From Crotalaria pallida (taxonomy: Eukaryota; Streptophyta; Magnoliopsida; Fabales; Fabaceae), in assembly GCA_037953625.1 (NCBI GenBank), contig CM075650.1, positions 144,985,206-145,049,205 on the forward strand: a stretch of 64,000 bases of DNA, given 5' to 3'. Of the stretch, positions 33,901 through 47,713 are shown piece after piece. A model generated the notes under the pieces. The model worked only from the letters and a program-made list of their open reading frames with translations. It was not told where the DNA came from and searched no databases. The position numbers were made by a program, and so were the translations under genes. Numbering within the stretch: the first letter of the stretch is position 1; every line of letters starts with the position of its first letter.

Positions 33901-36900
33901 AACGACTCCAACCAAACTCTGCATGGGGCACAATTAGCCTTTCCAAAGGGATGCCTGATGCATATATATCCTTAATCGATGGTCACTTGATCAGATGTGT
34001 GAGAAGTTGAACGACATCAAGACTAGCCCAAGTCCATCCAATAGTAAACAACACAACATCAATGAAGAGTCACATTTACCTCTTTTTGTACAGTGAGTCC
34101 TATTTAGCTTGAGTATATACACAATATACTATTCCTTTCCGATATTGATTGTGCAATGGAGCAAATATTAGGAGGTGCAATGCAAATATTTAAGAAGTCA
34201 TAAGATACCAAAAAATCATCTAATTTTAAGCCTAGGTGATTATATAAATGGCTTAAAAAGGGCTCCACTATATTGCATCAATTATGTAGATTCGAATCCC
34301 ATTTACTTCCAGCACAAGTCAAATACCAAAAAGGAAAAGTCGGGAAAGCGATATTGAAAGGGCTGCACATACAAATGAAGCAAGTCCTCGCTTGATGAAA
34401 ATTGTGGATGAAACAAATGGGGGATCACTTTTTCGTAACACATGAAAGCAATCAACCTGTATGACAGAGAAAATACTTATGTTAAGAGAAAACTTAATAA
34501 ATGAAATAATGTACACTAAAGTAATTAACTAATGCGTAAATGCCAACCCAAGTTCATATCAAGTTTTATGCTGTTCAATTACAACTCCCTCCCTGTCGGT
34601 CTTAGCAAAAAGGGTCTGACAACCAGTATAGTATGAGTTAGAAAAATGGGTCTAGCTCCATTCCAAAAGCTATCTCATAGGGGAGTTGCCCTAGTCACTA
34701 TAACTTGTTCTTTATTCTTATATTAAACCGATCTGGTACTTCAACACTTAACACTATCTGTCTGACATAACTCATAAGTAACAACAAAACCAAAAAAGAA
34801 GAGAAACGGTATTCAAGAGGATAATTAGTGAAAATATTTTGTTCTCTACACCTAAGTGAATCAAAATCGACTGTTAAAGTTAAACCAACAGCAAAAGCTT
34901 ATTTACCAGAGCTTCCAAATAATATTCAGGGATGAAGACAAACACTGAATCCATGTTGCTAAGAACCAGCAACAACTGGACAACCCATATACACATTGCA
35001 TACATTCCTCTCTGCTTCCATCGAGAAAATAGAGAAATACGATACCTGTAAAGCATGTAATGACCAAAAAAATACAAGAACATAAGCAAAACTATAATTA
35101 ATAGAGTATATAAAGTGTAGCTTATGTTAAGCTTGTGTTTGTAGCTTCAATGTGTGTATACAGTAGTTGTAGAAAGTATAGAGTAGTTATAGAAACTGAC
35201 AGCTGTCAGTATTTTCTATAAATATCACATTTCCCCTATTGTAAGAAGTTAGTTGATTCTAGAAATAAAGTTAGTTGCATTTCTGATTCTCTCTCTTCTC
35301 TCTCTCCCTTCTCTCTCTCTCCCCCTTCAGTTTCTGTCTCTTACAATAATGATGGTGTGATATACATCTCAAGATTATTGAGAACTATGATTGCTAGACT
35401 TTTTCAAAGGAAATCAGTATTTGTGAAGCATCTAGAAACTCAGATTGAAACAAAACATTGAGAATCATGTATTCTAAAATAAAATGTTAAATTTTGTCAT
35501 GATGACTTCATATGTATAAGAGGTGGCTATAAGAAACTGACACCTGAAAAGTTTCATCAGTAGCAAAATTCTGTCAATGGCACACAGAAGTAGCAATAAC
35601 AATTAACAGAAAAATAAAAATCTAGCTCGCAAAACACAACAATTATAAGTTATGAGCATATTATACAGCTACTTCATGTAAACATCAAACTGAGAAAACA
35701 GTTTGGGCTGATATGAGTTATTGTAAGCCATAAAGTAAAGCTTCCAACCTTCTCTGCAAAGTTTTTTGAAAAGTATGAACAGATGTGAAAGAGAAAATAG
35801 AAATACAAATAATTCGTGTACATACTCTTTCTGTTGTTTAAAAATATGCATCATCTGTTGATCGTTTCTCCCAAATCATATTGATCAAAGTTATCTTTCT
35901 TAGAAATTTATTTAACTCCATAATCTACATAGGGCCCAATAAACCAAAAAAAAGTTAAGTGCAGAAACAATAGAAATGAATTTAAAAATCAGAGAGCTTG
36001 ATATCAACTGCAGCCAGAACATGTACCACCCAAAAATTAAAAAATTTAAAGTAAAGAACACTATCAAACTCTATGGTTATCATCCAATTGCAAGTAATCA
36101 AATTTGGTTAAAGTAAGAAAATGATTATTACTACACTTAATACTAGCTAAATTTGTTAACCATCAATCTAATGCCAGGTGTAAGAAGTATAAAGCCATTT
36201 TAAAAGCAAAAACACCTTAATGAGGGGAAGAATAAACAGATAAGACAAATTAACTGAAGTGCTCCTTCGTATGATCATCTTACCAAGCACAATGCCTGAT
36301 ACAATCAATAACCTCTTCTCTATGTTCATTACGAATTTCTTTCAAATGCTTCAATTTCTCGCTGCAAACTCCTTCTCTTATTTGCTTATCTGTTTCCTCC
36401 AAAAGGGAGATCGACTGTGCCTGATGAGTCATGTAGTATGATGCCTGCAAAATTTAAAGAGATTGGAACTATACTAAGTGATTGGAACTTTCAAAAATTA
36501 CACCAGTCAAAATGAGGATGTACAAGGTAGAAAGAAGTCCAGGGCAAAAGAAGATGGGGTTAGTATTAATCAACTCCAGCATAAACCAAAATCAAGTTTA
36601 TACAACGACTAATTTCTATAGGATACATTTTTCATAGAATTCATCATTAGATGGAAACTTTGTGTCAGGTATATCATGTTCATAAAATTTAAAATTTATT
36701 TAAGTTGTTTTTACAGTTAAATGAAATGTCATAAATTAACATAGGAAATGTTACATTTCAAAAAAAAAAACATAGGAAATGTTTTTTTTTTTAAAAAAAA
36801 AGTGATGCATTTCAATGCATACTTAGTTACTTACTATTAATTTTCTTAAATTCGACATGTAAAATCTACATAACAATTACTCATGACTCAATGGTTGGAT

Positions 36901-39900
36901 TGATAAAAATTATTATTTCTATAAACTTATTTGACCATCAATGTTTAGACTGGTGAATTGAATTTGCAATAGACATGAAGATAACAGGTAAAAAAAAGTT
37001 AACGGTAAATCACACCAATATCCCTTCAGGTTCGTGAATTTCACCAACCTCCTGTATAGTTTCAGAAATTACATTGACTGACCTTTTCTGCTATCAATTC
37101 TCAAAAAAAAAATGATCACATTCAAATTCTCTCCAGATAGCATATATAAGACTCTGTACAGGTGAGAGACTAGTGACAAGAAATGAATCAGTCATATGCC
37201 TAAAGAAGAAGGGTATGTTAAGTGTAATTTAGGCAGTATGGGAGGTGAAGGTAATCTAATTTGAGGTAAGACTCCATGTCAGAAACTTATTTTTAGATAC
37301 ATTTTGAATAATGTTGATTGTGATCATTAACCTTAAAAAAGAAGAAATCGACATTAGCAGAGTGTAACTAGTTATTCTTGGTTTGGGGGCCGAGATACCC
37401 AAGTCCTTGTGCACCACCACATCTCCTTTACATTTTTATTTCTCAATCTTATTAAAAAGCCCAGGCATTTAAGAGAATCAAGTCCTAATTAATATATTAT
37501 TACAATAAGCTTTGCCAACATGATCTCACCTGCTTAAAATTAGGAGCAAGACCAACATGATACAACCACAGCAAAGCATCAAGAAGTTCTTCTTCTCGTA
37601 GCATAGCTGTAGACATAGTAGTATCTCTTGGTATAGATTTCATATGGTGCATGTTGCGGTAACCATACTCAGGTTCGGATTGATCACTGGAGCTAGGTTT
37701 ATCTGTTATCTCGTCATTCAAACTATCATCACTACATTCAGAAGCAACATGAGCATGTCTATCTGGAATAGAGCTACAATGACCCCGAGAACCTTTGGCC
37801 ACAAATTTAGCTGGGACCTTCAGGTTTCTTGAATAATCAGAATCATAGCTGGAACAACAGCATGGCTTCTGCCTGGTTGAATGAGTTACTCTATTTTCTT
37901 CACTATCCATGCAACCTTCATCCCATAGAACCACTTCCATTTCATGATCAATTGCAGGGTGAAGCTTTGATAAATGGGTATAAGATCCTCCAAGCCTGGA
38001 ATTATAAGTTCTATGCGGATCATCTTTTAGAAACAATTGAACAGGAAAACTTTGTTGACCACCTCTGTGAAGGAAACCAACATCTGCTTTGCAGCTCTTT
38101 AACCAGCCACAGATGTCACCCAAGGCAAATCCTTCGGATAGAAAATGTAGCACAACTGTATAAATTGAAACAAGAACTGAGTTGCTAGAAACTCCAGGGG
38201 GTGGGACATTTCGCTCTGCTCCTCTGTTCTTCAGCAAAAGGCTTTGTAAGAATGTCCTAAACACTGCTCCAGGTAACTGGGGAGGTGTTGTTGGAGGTAT
38301 AAATTGTATCACCAAGCGGCAAAGGTCCCTATGCTTCTCCTCTATCTACATGTGGAAGAGGTATACTCAGAAATTGAGAAAACTAAGAATGGAGAATCTA
38401 ATAGCACAACAGCTCAAATAATTTCTTACACCCAAATTATAAAGAAATATTATTCTGAATTTCGCCCAAAAAAAAACCTGATCATCTGCATTATCTTGTT
38501 GAATAATGAGCACAATGATTATATCATAAAAATGACAGCAAGTATTCAGCAAATGTATCTTCAATTTAGCAGAAAATTCTGAGAGTATATCATAAGGTTT
38601 GCTACAGTCCTTAATCCCTAGACACAATGACTGCTTGGGACTTTGATGGAGAAGAAGGTTATGATTTTAAAGTGGAAGTGATTTCAGAATCAAGAAGAAT
38701 GATCAATATATCACATAAAAATTAAGGACTCGCTTTGTTCAATATTGTATCTTAGTAAAAGAAGAGAGACATGCCATATTCATAAGTTAGATCACATGAT
38801 CACTTAAGCGGGGAATGTGAGTTAAGTAGCAAATGTGTGTTAAGTAGGCATCGTATTCAATAGTAAATTTATGTAAGGTTCTATCATTTTTATTCAGTTT
38901 CTGAATCCAGAGAAAATATAGATGAAAACTCAAGGACCAGATCTTTGATTCCAGAGAAAACAGCAAGAGGAAAATGAACATACAGTTGTAGAAAGTTTAG
39001 AAAGAAAGGAAAATCGGAGAAACAAAAGCTCTCTCTTTCCTATGGCATCATCAGCCTCCTTCCCTTCACTCTCCATTCACTAAATAAACATGTCCCCTTC
39101 CATGATTCCAGCACCAACTTCAGCAATTTTCTACTGCCAACTGTCCCATCAGTTAGAGCCGTTATAGTTCCCAACTCATTCCCCAATTTACCTATGATAT
39201 TGAGGCACATCAGTTTCATCCATTCATTCTGTAGTCTTAGAGGACTCACAGTGATGGCCCTACATCCATTGACCAGTATAGAGAGAGACAGTAATAAAGC
39301 AACATGATTGAGTAAAAACATTGTCATAAAAAGAGTTCCTTCATCTAGGAACTCAAATATGGAATAAACCATGTCTAACTCTTTGTGTTCACTTTCCGGT
39401 TTCTAGTACTTTCCCCTTACTTTGTATAACTATCCTACTCCATCAAAATCATAACAATGCCATGGACAAATTTTTTGGCAGATAAAGTTACAAATTAGTA
39501 TAATCAATGAAAATATATGATTAATGTATTCGGAATCAAATCATTTTTTTATTGTTGGATCTTCAAATTTTTTATTAACTTAAAATGAAGCTAGGTCAAG
39601 AAAAAATAAAATTTACCTTGCTGATTGATTCAGACAAAGTCGTGGTTGTCAACATCATGTTACCTTCACAAGATGCATCTTCGCATGAACCAGGCCACCA
39701 AACAGTTGGTATCATGGAGTCCAGATCCTGCTTGTTAGGAGTCTTTTGTGACAGAAAACCTTCAAATAAGAATTCAAAATCAGGTGACTTCCACCAAAGC
39801 ACCATAAGTTCCTCTCGTCTTAATAGATGACAGGCCAGCGCAAGATGAGAATATGATCCAGAGTAAGGGCATTCAGTTAGAACTAATGAGGCTGTTTTGC

Positions 39901-41116
39901 AACCACAGGAAAGAGCATTTATGATGTGTTCAAACAGCATATGTGATCCTTGAAATTGTAGCAGTACTTCAACCACTTTATCCAAGCTTGAATAATCATG
40001 CGGTGCATGCAATCCAAAAACTTCAAGCATGAAAGATAGCAATGGACCCCAAACCATATACTCTATGTTCCCGATATCGGCTTCCAGTATGGAGAATAAT
40101 TCCTCACATATTGCATGAGAGGCGGGATGGAAAATTTCCTCTAATGAATCAAACCTCTTCACTCTTCTCAATTTCTGAACTAAAGAATGGTCAGCCCTTT
40201 CCTCCGAATGCATGTCCAACAGCCTTGACCAGCATTGCAGCAATCGGGTAACAAAGTAGCTTTTAGCGGGAGGAGCCTGAAGAGGAAGGTAACCTTTAAT
40301 TGGATACTTAAAGGGTTGTGCCCCAAAGTTCAAATCACATCTTTCACCCTGGGAGAGAGAAATTGCAGGATAATAACCAAAACCAGGACCCATTTTTCGA
40401 ATTCCACGAAATGCCACCCCAAGTGAATTCCCATTCCTGTAAAATAGTATTTCATCACGATCTAAATCTATGCAACATCCAATTACATCACCACTAACCC
40501 ATGACTGACCATATGTCTCAGGGTCCTTGTTCCACTTGCTGACTCTCCTCCCATCATAAGCGTACGAATCATCAGCATCACCTACACCTTTATGGTCAGT
40601 GAAAGGGCAAGAAACAGTGGCCCAACCTAGCTGTTGTATACCAGATGTTTCTAACATAACTTCATACATCCATTTTCCTTTCCAAACACAAGCATTAGCC
40701 CTGGCACTACTGAACATCGCCAAGCTCTCTATAAACAATGGAGACTTGACGATTTTAATATCACCGCAGATACTGTATTCTTCTAGGCCTACAACAACAA
40801 GCCCACTGCCATTTTTACCAACAGAAATTCCATCTCTCAGATTAAATGAATCACTCGACTTCACATTATATCTCGAGAAATTATTCTTAATGACAGAGCG
40901 AACTAAATTGTGGTCGATTGGACCAGTCAATGGACTGAGTGATCTGTTGGGGAGGCCAAAAACATATTCAAGGGTTCGCTCCAAAGACTGTTGACCCAAA
41001 TCATCACAACAAGAAAGAAGTCTAGCTTTCGACAAATTCTTTTTACCATCCTCGCCATCCAATATCACCGCCAGACCAGCTGAAAACCCACCACCACACG
41101 GGCTGTCTTCAGCCAT
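30923..41116 (-). CDS. RKP: E3 ubiquitin ligase RKP (KPC1-related), SPRY and RING domains, 1272 aa
   Basis: Ten coding exons: 39617-41116, 37530-38345, 36284-36444, 34907-35045, 34373-34456, 33078-33359, 32854-32985, 32297-32496, 31859-32063 and 30923-31222. All have GT-AG borders, phases are consistent, and the total is 1273 codons with TAA. The protein begins MAEDSPCGGGFSAGLAVILD. A SPRY domain spans residues about 145-265 (WKGKWMYEVMLETSG ... GDVIGCCIDLDRDEILFYRN). A long helical middle follows. The C-terminal C3HC4 RING is at about 1220-1257 (CCIC ... PCSHKSCYGC ... CQRCFFC). Length and order match Arabidopsis RKP (about 1280 aa), homologous to mammalian KPC1/RNF123. By family knowledge RKP promotes turnover of CDK inhibitors such as KRP1. 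Exon 9 ends at TGT followed by the less common donor gttagt. Introns hold an LTR-like piece and simple repeats. No disabling change was seen. Confidence 0.95.
35116..35345 (+). repeat. LTR-like sequence in an RKP intron
   Basis: It starts TGTAGCTTATG, has a TATA-like ttctataaatatcac near 35215, then a CT-rich leader-like run, and ends tctcttaca. This is the layout of a small LTR, as in a solo LTR or TRIM. No target duplication was found, so the ends are tentative. It lies in the intron between exons 3 and 4. Confidence 0.4.
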
Positions 41117-41146
41117 CCGAGACACACAGAAGGCACTATTCCTCAA

Positions 41147-41236
41147 CTAGCCCCAGAAGCCAGCTGAAATCTTTCCCAATTTCAAATTCCCTCCAACCTC
41201 AAAGTCAATCGCACTCGCAAGATAATCATCAACCAT
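41147..41236 (-). CDS. Upstream ORF (29 aa) in the RKP 5' leader
   Basis: The ATG at 41236 lies one base after a splice acceptor (tttgttctag, exon begins 41237). It opens 29 codons (start MVDDYLASAIDFEVGG, end KISAGFWG) and stops at TAG, 41147-41149. That is 30 bases upstream of the main RKP ATG and in a different frame. The +4 base is G, a fair initiation context. An uORF this close could lower RKP translation. Whether it is conserved is unknown. Confidence 0.5.
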   Translation of the reverse strand: MVDDYLASAIDFEVGGNLKLGKISAGFWG

Positions 41237-41237
41237 G

Positions 41238-41678
41238 CTAGAACAAAATTATGAAATCATTTAATCTGTTGTAGAAACAATATGGGGCCAAAATTTAGAA
41301 CACTTGCAATATGCTCAAAATCAACTTGTACAATAAACAATTAAAACAAAAAAGAACAAATCTATGTGTTGCTCGTGTCGAACAAAATCCACGCAGGTGT
41401 TGTCTAACTAGGGTTCAGTATCTCATCAAAAGCTAACAAAATTATAAATAAAAAAAATAAAAAATCAACCTTGTTTCCAATTTTCCCGGAATAGAAACAA
41501 AACAAAACAAAACAAAAAACGACTAAATTGTAAGGAATATTTGAAGAACAATGAGAAATTAGAAAATAAACTATGAAATTGCACACCATCCATTGGCGCC
41601 TTAAAAATACGAAGAGGCTTTCAAATTAACAACACTAATTGATTGAATAAATGATTAATAAATAAACAAATAACTTAC
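41238..41678 (-). other. 5'-leader intron of RKP
   Basis: Donor AATCT/GTAAGT at 41678 and acceptor TTCTAG/C at 41238 (minus strand). The intron is 441 bp. A non-coding first exon lies to the right (41679 to about 41760), containing aaaccctagcc, a telo-box-like element at about 41728-41735. Confidence 0.6.
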
Positions 41679-42080
41679 AGATTAGGCTCACAGTGTGACG
41701 GCGGAGGAAGAAGCGGTGGTAGGTGGCTAGGGTTTTAAATGCATCGGATTCCGTCGCCACCGATTCCGTCGGAAACAGTAACACGGTAACGGTAATATAA
41801 TATGAGAGACGGGAAATGAAATTAGAAAACGGGAAGAGAGTGTCGTTTCGTATCGTATCGATCTTCCCTTTTATAATAACAATAATTTATGGTACTAGTG
41901 ATTTATTAGGAGTATTATTTATTTGGTGTTTGGTTTGGAATTTTGGCCCAAAAGGTTGGGGAAAAAGGGAAAAGGTGATGGAAGCAGAAGAAGAAGAAGA
42001 AGAAGAAGGTGAGAGAGAGGCCGTGGGAGTGCGTGAGCGCTGACTCTCGATGGCATTAAAGCGAATGGAGTTGGGAGTGA

Positions 42081-42086
42081 CACGTG
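42081..42086 (-). promoter_or_regulatory. G-box (CACGTG) upstream of RKP
   Basis: The palindrome CACGTG lies in gtgacacgtgttg, about 300-400 bp upstream of the presumed RKP transcription start. G-boxes bind bZIP/bHLH factors. It could also be chance or serve a gene on the other side. Confidence 0.35.
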
Positions 42087-42099
42087 TTGATCGGCTAAT

Positions 42100-45000
42100 T
42101 TGGTGTCTCAACTAGGTACCAGGAGAAAGAGGATGGATGGACAGTGTTGTTTCTCTTCATTTGATATTATTACTGTTTCTGGGTCAATCCTCGATCCTGT
42201 GGGGGTAAACATATTCGATTTTGTTCCAAAAGATCCGGTTACAGATTTTTATTTTTATTTTTTTTTCCTTGACTCCTTGTGTCGTCAATTTCATTGCTAT
42301 GTGAAAATATCTCATTTTTCATATTTACCCTTCTATATATGGTTCCAAGTTCAGCAGACATGCCACTCAATGGTTGGCGGATAATTTAGACATTATAAAT
42401 GCTGTGACAGTGTTCTTCTATTATGGTTCATAATGGTATTCCAGTGTCATTATTTATTCGAGTTATTACTTAGCTTGGACAATAATGATAAAATGGTCAT
42501 AATGGATCATCATTGCTAGTAAAGTTCATTGTCTTAAAATGAATTACCGTCATAAACCTAACCCCTATTCAATTCTCGATCAGGCTCCCAGAATCGTCAT
42601 GTATCTTTTCTTGTTTCTCATCATACTACTAACTCAATGTAATATGATGTCATGATTTCTTAATTATCTTTTGTAAACAACAAACTTCAATCCAAATCAT
42701 AACCTTCTTTCTCAAAATTAATCACTTTTAAATACCTTAGGTACGTATTATTAATTCATCATGTGATTCTAATTGAAGTTCAATTCTTATTATAGTCTTA
42801 TGTGTCATATTACCACCTCAACATAATTATTGGACTCAAAGTTCGTATTAAAATTCATAAGAGTTGGTTCATTACATTAAGGGAGCAATTCGGGGTTTTT
42901 ATGAAGCAAATAATCGGTTAACAAGGAGTGTTAATCGATCCTATTGTTAAACAAAATCAGTGTTCAAAAATTGGTCACGATAACTAATTATCATGTTTGG
43001 GTAATCAGTTATCGGTGTATGATTTTGCCCAAATTGCTCAGTATTATGTCATTATAATCGATTAACCGCTTGGGTAACATATTATCATGACAAAAAATAG
43101 CAAAATTTGTGTTTTTATCTTAAGAAATTCAATCTCAATTATTTGCCAATGATTATCATACATGACTAAACTCACATAGACACATTATATACACATAATT
43201 GCATCATTAAAGACTAGTTTAATATTAACATAGGTAAGCAATTCCATCAATCCCTCTTTAAAACAAACAGTTTTATATATTCTTGTAAATTCAACAACCA
43301 ACCATATCATATTCTGAATTAAACCAAATTTCAGTATCATAAGTTACAAAAAATAGATAATAGTTGATTTAGAACTTGTGCATTTCTCATCATGTATTAT
43401 TTTGACATCCAAGTCAGGTAATCATGTCATGATGTTCACAACAATTCCCTAAGCTTATGGAAGCTTTGGCTACACTTTGAGCCATTAAAAACCATCTTAA
43501 CAATATGATTAATTTCTCCCTTACCTAAGGTGAATGATACTAAACACAAAGACTTAGAATTTGAGGAACTAAAACTGTTACTCCACAAGGATAACAACTA
43601 CACACTTGATGAAAAGCTTGAAAAACCATTTTCTTAAGTTACAAGAGCAACAAGATTTGTACAATAAGATAATAGAAATTATTAGAATCAATTATGAATC
43701 AATTCATACTGATATAAGGAGTAGAGAAGTGAAGTTTAAGGCTATATTTACTCACCAAGATAAGCAATCAACCTTAGTGACAAGTTGAGACTTGAACACA
43801 CTCTTAAAAGAGAAAAATTTGTGCAATTGATGAGAAAGAAATGATGTGTTTTTAAGCAAGGCACTCGTGAGAACAATTAGAGCTCGAATTGTAGAGAGAT
43901 ATCAAAAACTAAGGATTGCTATGAGATGCTTGTGAGTTGAGACAATCACTAACATGCCTTATAATCATTCAAAGGGGCAAAAATGGATAATTAAGGGACA
44001 AAATGCAGTGGAGGTGACTTGGTTGGGGGTGAGTCACCTTCTTTTAGGCATGATCAGACCCTAAATCATGTCTATATGTCTCCTAAGTGTTGAATCTGTG
44101 AGCTTTGCACTATTATGCATGTGAAATTTCACATAATTGGCCTCTAAGTGGTGTGATAATCGATTATCAACTTGGATAGCCGGTTATCGGACACAAAAAT
44201 TGGGCAGATTGATCATTTTGAACTGTAGTAATCGATTTTCAAAAATTTATAATCGATTATCTTGGTTAAAATTTCCATTTTTTTTACTTAGGTTAATTAA
44301 AATACTCAAACCAATTAACCCCAAAGGTAAAAACTTCATACTTCTTTTATATTAAATATCTCAATAAAACATCATATAAACATAACTATTTTTATTCAAT
44401 AATTGGGAATGTCATACTTTCGAATTAAAATACTTTTATAAAATATCAAAATACATATGACATAATTATTTTTATTAAATAATTGGGTATGAAATTAGAG
44501 TGTGTTACATTACCCCAAATATATTAACTTGGCTGACGAAGTTCTCTGACCAAGGACTCATCATCACTGTCATACATCAACAAGCCAACTTGACCAGTAC
44601 ATGTGTGATAACACAATACAACATTACTCGTAAGGTCATACATTCATATTTCATTGACTACATGAAAACTTCATTGATGAAAGATCTATAAGTATTTTTA
44701 TAAGTACTTATAGAGTCGTGAGACCTAACTTGACTCTAATGAGCCTTGAAACCTAATACACTCAAGGTTTCGTTTACCCAAAAAATTGTTCGGGGTTTGG
44801 ATAAGATGGTAAGAATTTTATTTAAAATCTCATGTTAACCAAATATTTGATGGGATGAGAGATAGAATAATTAGATTAAAATTTCTCCTATCTCATTTTT
44901 ACTTTCCCTTAAAAAGTGAAGGATGAGGTTTTTGTAAAAGAGGAAAAGTTGTTAAAGCATTTGTAACTTTTTTATCTCCCTTCTCTAATCAATGGTAGAT

Positions 45001-45896
45001 GAAAATAAATGTTATTTTTCCCTCCTCCCATCTTACTCAATCAAACCGAATAAAGGAAAATAAATTCTGTTGTGTTTATTTCTTTCCCCTCCTCTTCATT
45101 AAAATATTTTTCCTTTCATCCCCTGTTTTGAACTAAACAAAGGATTAATAGCACAAGTCAAGAAATCTAATAGTGTTTGATGCACACTATATAACAACAC
45201 AACAGTACAACACATGGTTTACAACATCATTGCTATTTCATCTACAAGTCAATGGCAAGACATTTTTTGAAAAATCATTAAAAGGTATAATTTTTTATTG
45301 GAAACATGCATACTAATTTTGATTCTTTAAAGAGTGTCTTACTTTACATTTTCCTTTTTATTTTTCAATTATCAGGTATCAACACAATCACAAAGCAACT
45401 AGCACACCAAATTGAATTAATCAAAACAAAGTTTAACATTAACCAAAAAGAAAAAACAGAAAAAGAACATTGTTAATGTATTAATGGATTGAAGTTAATC
45501 GTAAAAGAGGGAATCTACCCAATTATAATCAAATTACAAGCCATAAACATGAATCTAGACATATGAGCATCGACACAAGGTATTTTTAGTTTCTTCCTCC
45601 AAGTTTTGTACTGTTTTTTTTAAGCCCCACAGGCTTAAAAATACCCTGGTAGTAGGGGTGTAAGCGAGTCCGAATCGACTCACATACTTGCCAAAGCCGA
45701 ACCAAAACCAATCCATATTTGATGAGTTGCGGGTTGGTTTAGTAGGTTTAGTTGTTTTTTTTTCTCATCAACCCAATCAAGTATGGGTTGGATATCAGGT
45801 TTTGAAAAACGATTAACCCATATTTATTTTAATTTTAATTTTTTAAATTACTTTTAATACTTGTTAATTGTTATGTTAGTAACTTAGTATATTATA
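42100..45896. other. Intergenic repeats, no gene seen
   Basis: AT-rich DNA. Near 42900-43095 and 44150-44280 it carries the same 'aatcgattat / ggttatcgg' motifs as 4.2-4.4 kb. At 44497-44509 a 'gtgtgttaca' terminus read on the minus strand starts TGTAACACAC, like a gypsy-type LTR. Two related phrases (ataattatttttattaaata and its variant) sit at about 44385 and 44463. The element's other end was not located. Confidence 0.4.
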
Positions 45897-47539
45897 CTAG
45901 TTTTAGGCCGGTGCACTGCATGGGGAAGTTTGTTTGTTTGCTTATTGATAGGCATGGAGAAGAAATCATGTCATTGTAAAACATTTTATAGCAGGGTAAG
46001 AAAGAAAGAAATGTAATCTATCAAAAAAAAAGAAAGAAATGTAATCTTGATAGGTTGCCCTTACATATAAAGAAAAAACTTGCAGTTTTTTTATTGGAGA
46101 AAGTTATAATAACGTGAATGTATGCAGTTTTAATTCTCTTTTGAAAAAATATAATTTTCAAGAAGAATGATGCAGAGTTTTTGGAGAAAGAAGAATGATG
46201 CGGAATATAATGAATGATGCAAAAAAATATATTTTAAAGAAGAATGATGCAGTTTTTTCATTGACAACCTAATCACTACCATCATTCACTGGCAAAAAAA
46301 ATATAATTTTCAAGAAAAATGATGCAGTTTTTTTATTGGCATCCTTGACTAAATATATAACATCATCTAATTCTTTTTGTATTCAATCTCGATTCCTGTA
46401 ATCAAACTCTAGATGAATATAAAGTTGACTTCGGTAGTTATAGTATGCAGTGTTATTTAATTTGTCTCAAATGCAATTTTTCACTAATGGGGTGACTCAT
46501 AACTTAACTCAAACAGTTGTGGGGCAGTTATGGATTGCATGCTGTAAAATTCACTTCAATGTACTCAATATCTAAAATTAAAACTCAAACAACGATCGAA
46601 TGGAAGCATTACAACCACAAAACCAAATTTAAGTTACAACAAAGACCATTAATGATAGAGGAAAGTCAATTGAGTTCACAAATGGTAGTGATTATCATGT
46701 AAAGGAACACAAAGCATGAATTTAAAATTTGAAAAGGAACTCACCATGTTCAGTTGTCTTTGCAAAGGAAGGTATCAAAACTTGTTTGAACATTGTGCGA
46801 TCGCTTTGCAAGAAAATAACATATTAGTTAGATTGGATGGAAACTTTATACTTCCCATCTCTGCAGCCAAAAGTAGAGGTATTCCCTGCATAAATAATGA
46901 AAAGGGAAATGTGTAACACTATTTGCAAATTTTAAAATTAAAGAGAAGGTATCAAATGGAAAAGTGAATTCTGAAGAAACTCAATTCATTAATCGTAACC
47001 AAATTGCAAGAGAGAAATGAAGAATTTGCAAATGCAAAAAGAGATTGAATCCAAACAATTTATAGAGAAACACTTTACGAAGAGAAAGTAAAGAGAAGGA
47101 ATTGTAGAGAGATAAAGAAAATGGTTGAGATTCACGATTACAACAATTTAAAACATCAGCGAGTAATTAATCTTAATCCTGGTGTTTTTGATTGAGGTTG
47201 AGATTTTGGAGTTCAGAGAAGAGAAAGGAGAATCAGGTTTATGGGAAGAGAGAAATGAGAGGATGAGAAGTTTAAGAGAAACTGCATATCCCTTCAGAAA
47301 CTGCTGATTGCTCATTCAGTTTTCTAACTTGCAAAGATTGAGACACGTGGATGCCTTTAAGTCTCACCATTTTCCAACTTTTTCACTTTTTCTTTTCATT
47401 TTTTTTAAAACTAAATTAAAGCATGGGATGTTGTAATATAGAATTTCAGTATTTCGTAATTTTTAATATGTAGTCTCCATTTTGAAATGGTAAATTCTAG
47501 AGCTACCATTGAGACAAGTTTTTATATTAAAAGGAAAGA
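45897..47539 (-). mobile_element. Candidate Helitron (minus strand)
   Basis: On the minus strand a 3' end, CTAG followed by T (45897-45900), is preceded by a GC-rich partial hairpin (catgcagtgcaccgg, about 45907-45921). A possible 5' end starts TCTTTCCTTTTAATATAAAA after A at 47539. Non-autonomous Helitrons insert between A and T and look like this. The 5' end is weakly supported and there is no Rep/helicase coding. Inside are repeated 'agaagaatgatgcag' phrases (46150-46330). Confidence 0.4.
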
Positions 47540-47713
47540 TGTAAAGTTAATGACCCAATTTTATTTTTAAATCTATTTAAATAACTCGGCATGTTAATTT
47601 TACATTTTATCTATTTAGATTATATTTATTTATGGAAATAAAGATATATAGACCCAATCACGCAACCTAATCTATCTTGACATACAGGTTGGGTTGATTC
47701 ATTTTTTAACATT

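Noticed and set aside
38146..38627. Plus- and minus-strand frames overlapping RKP exon 2
   Set aside because: Shadows of the RKP exon or of its intron.
39040..39372. 110-codon minus-strand frame in RKP intron 1
   Set aside because: It lies between two well-supported RKP exons that join in frame, and no family match was seen.
41816..42043. 75-codon plus-strand frame upstream of RKP
   Set aside because: It ends in a GAA repeat and has no protein-like features; it lies in the RKP promoter.
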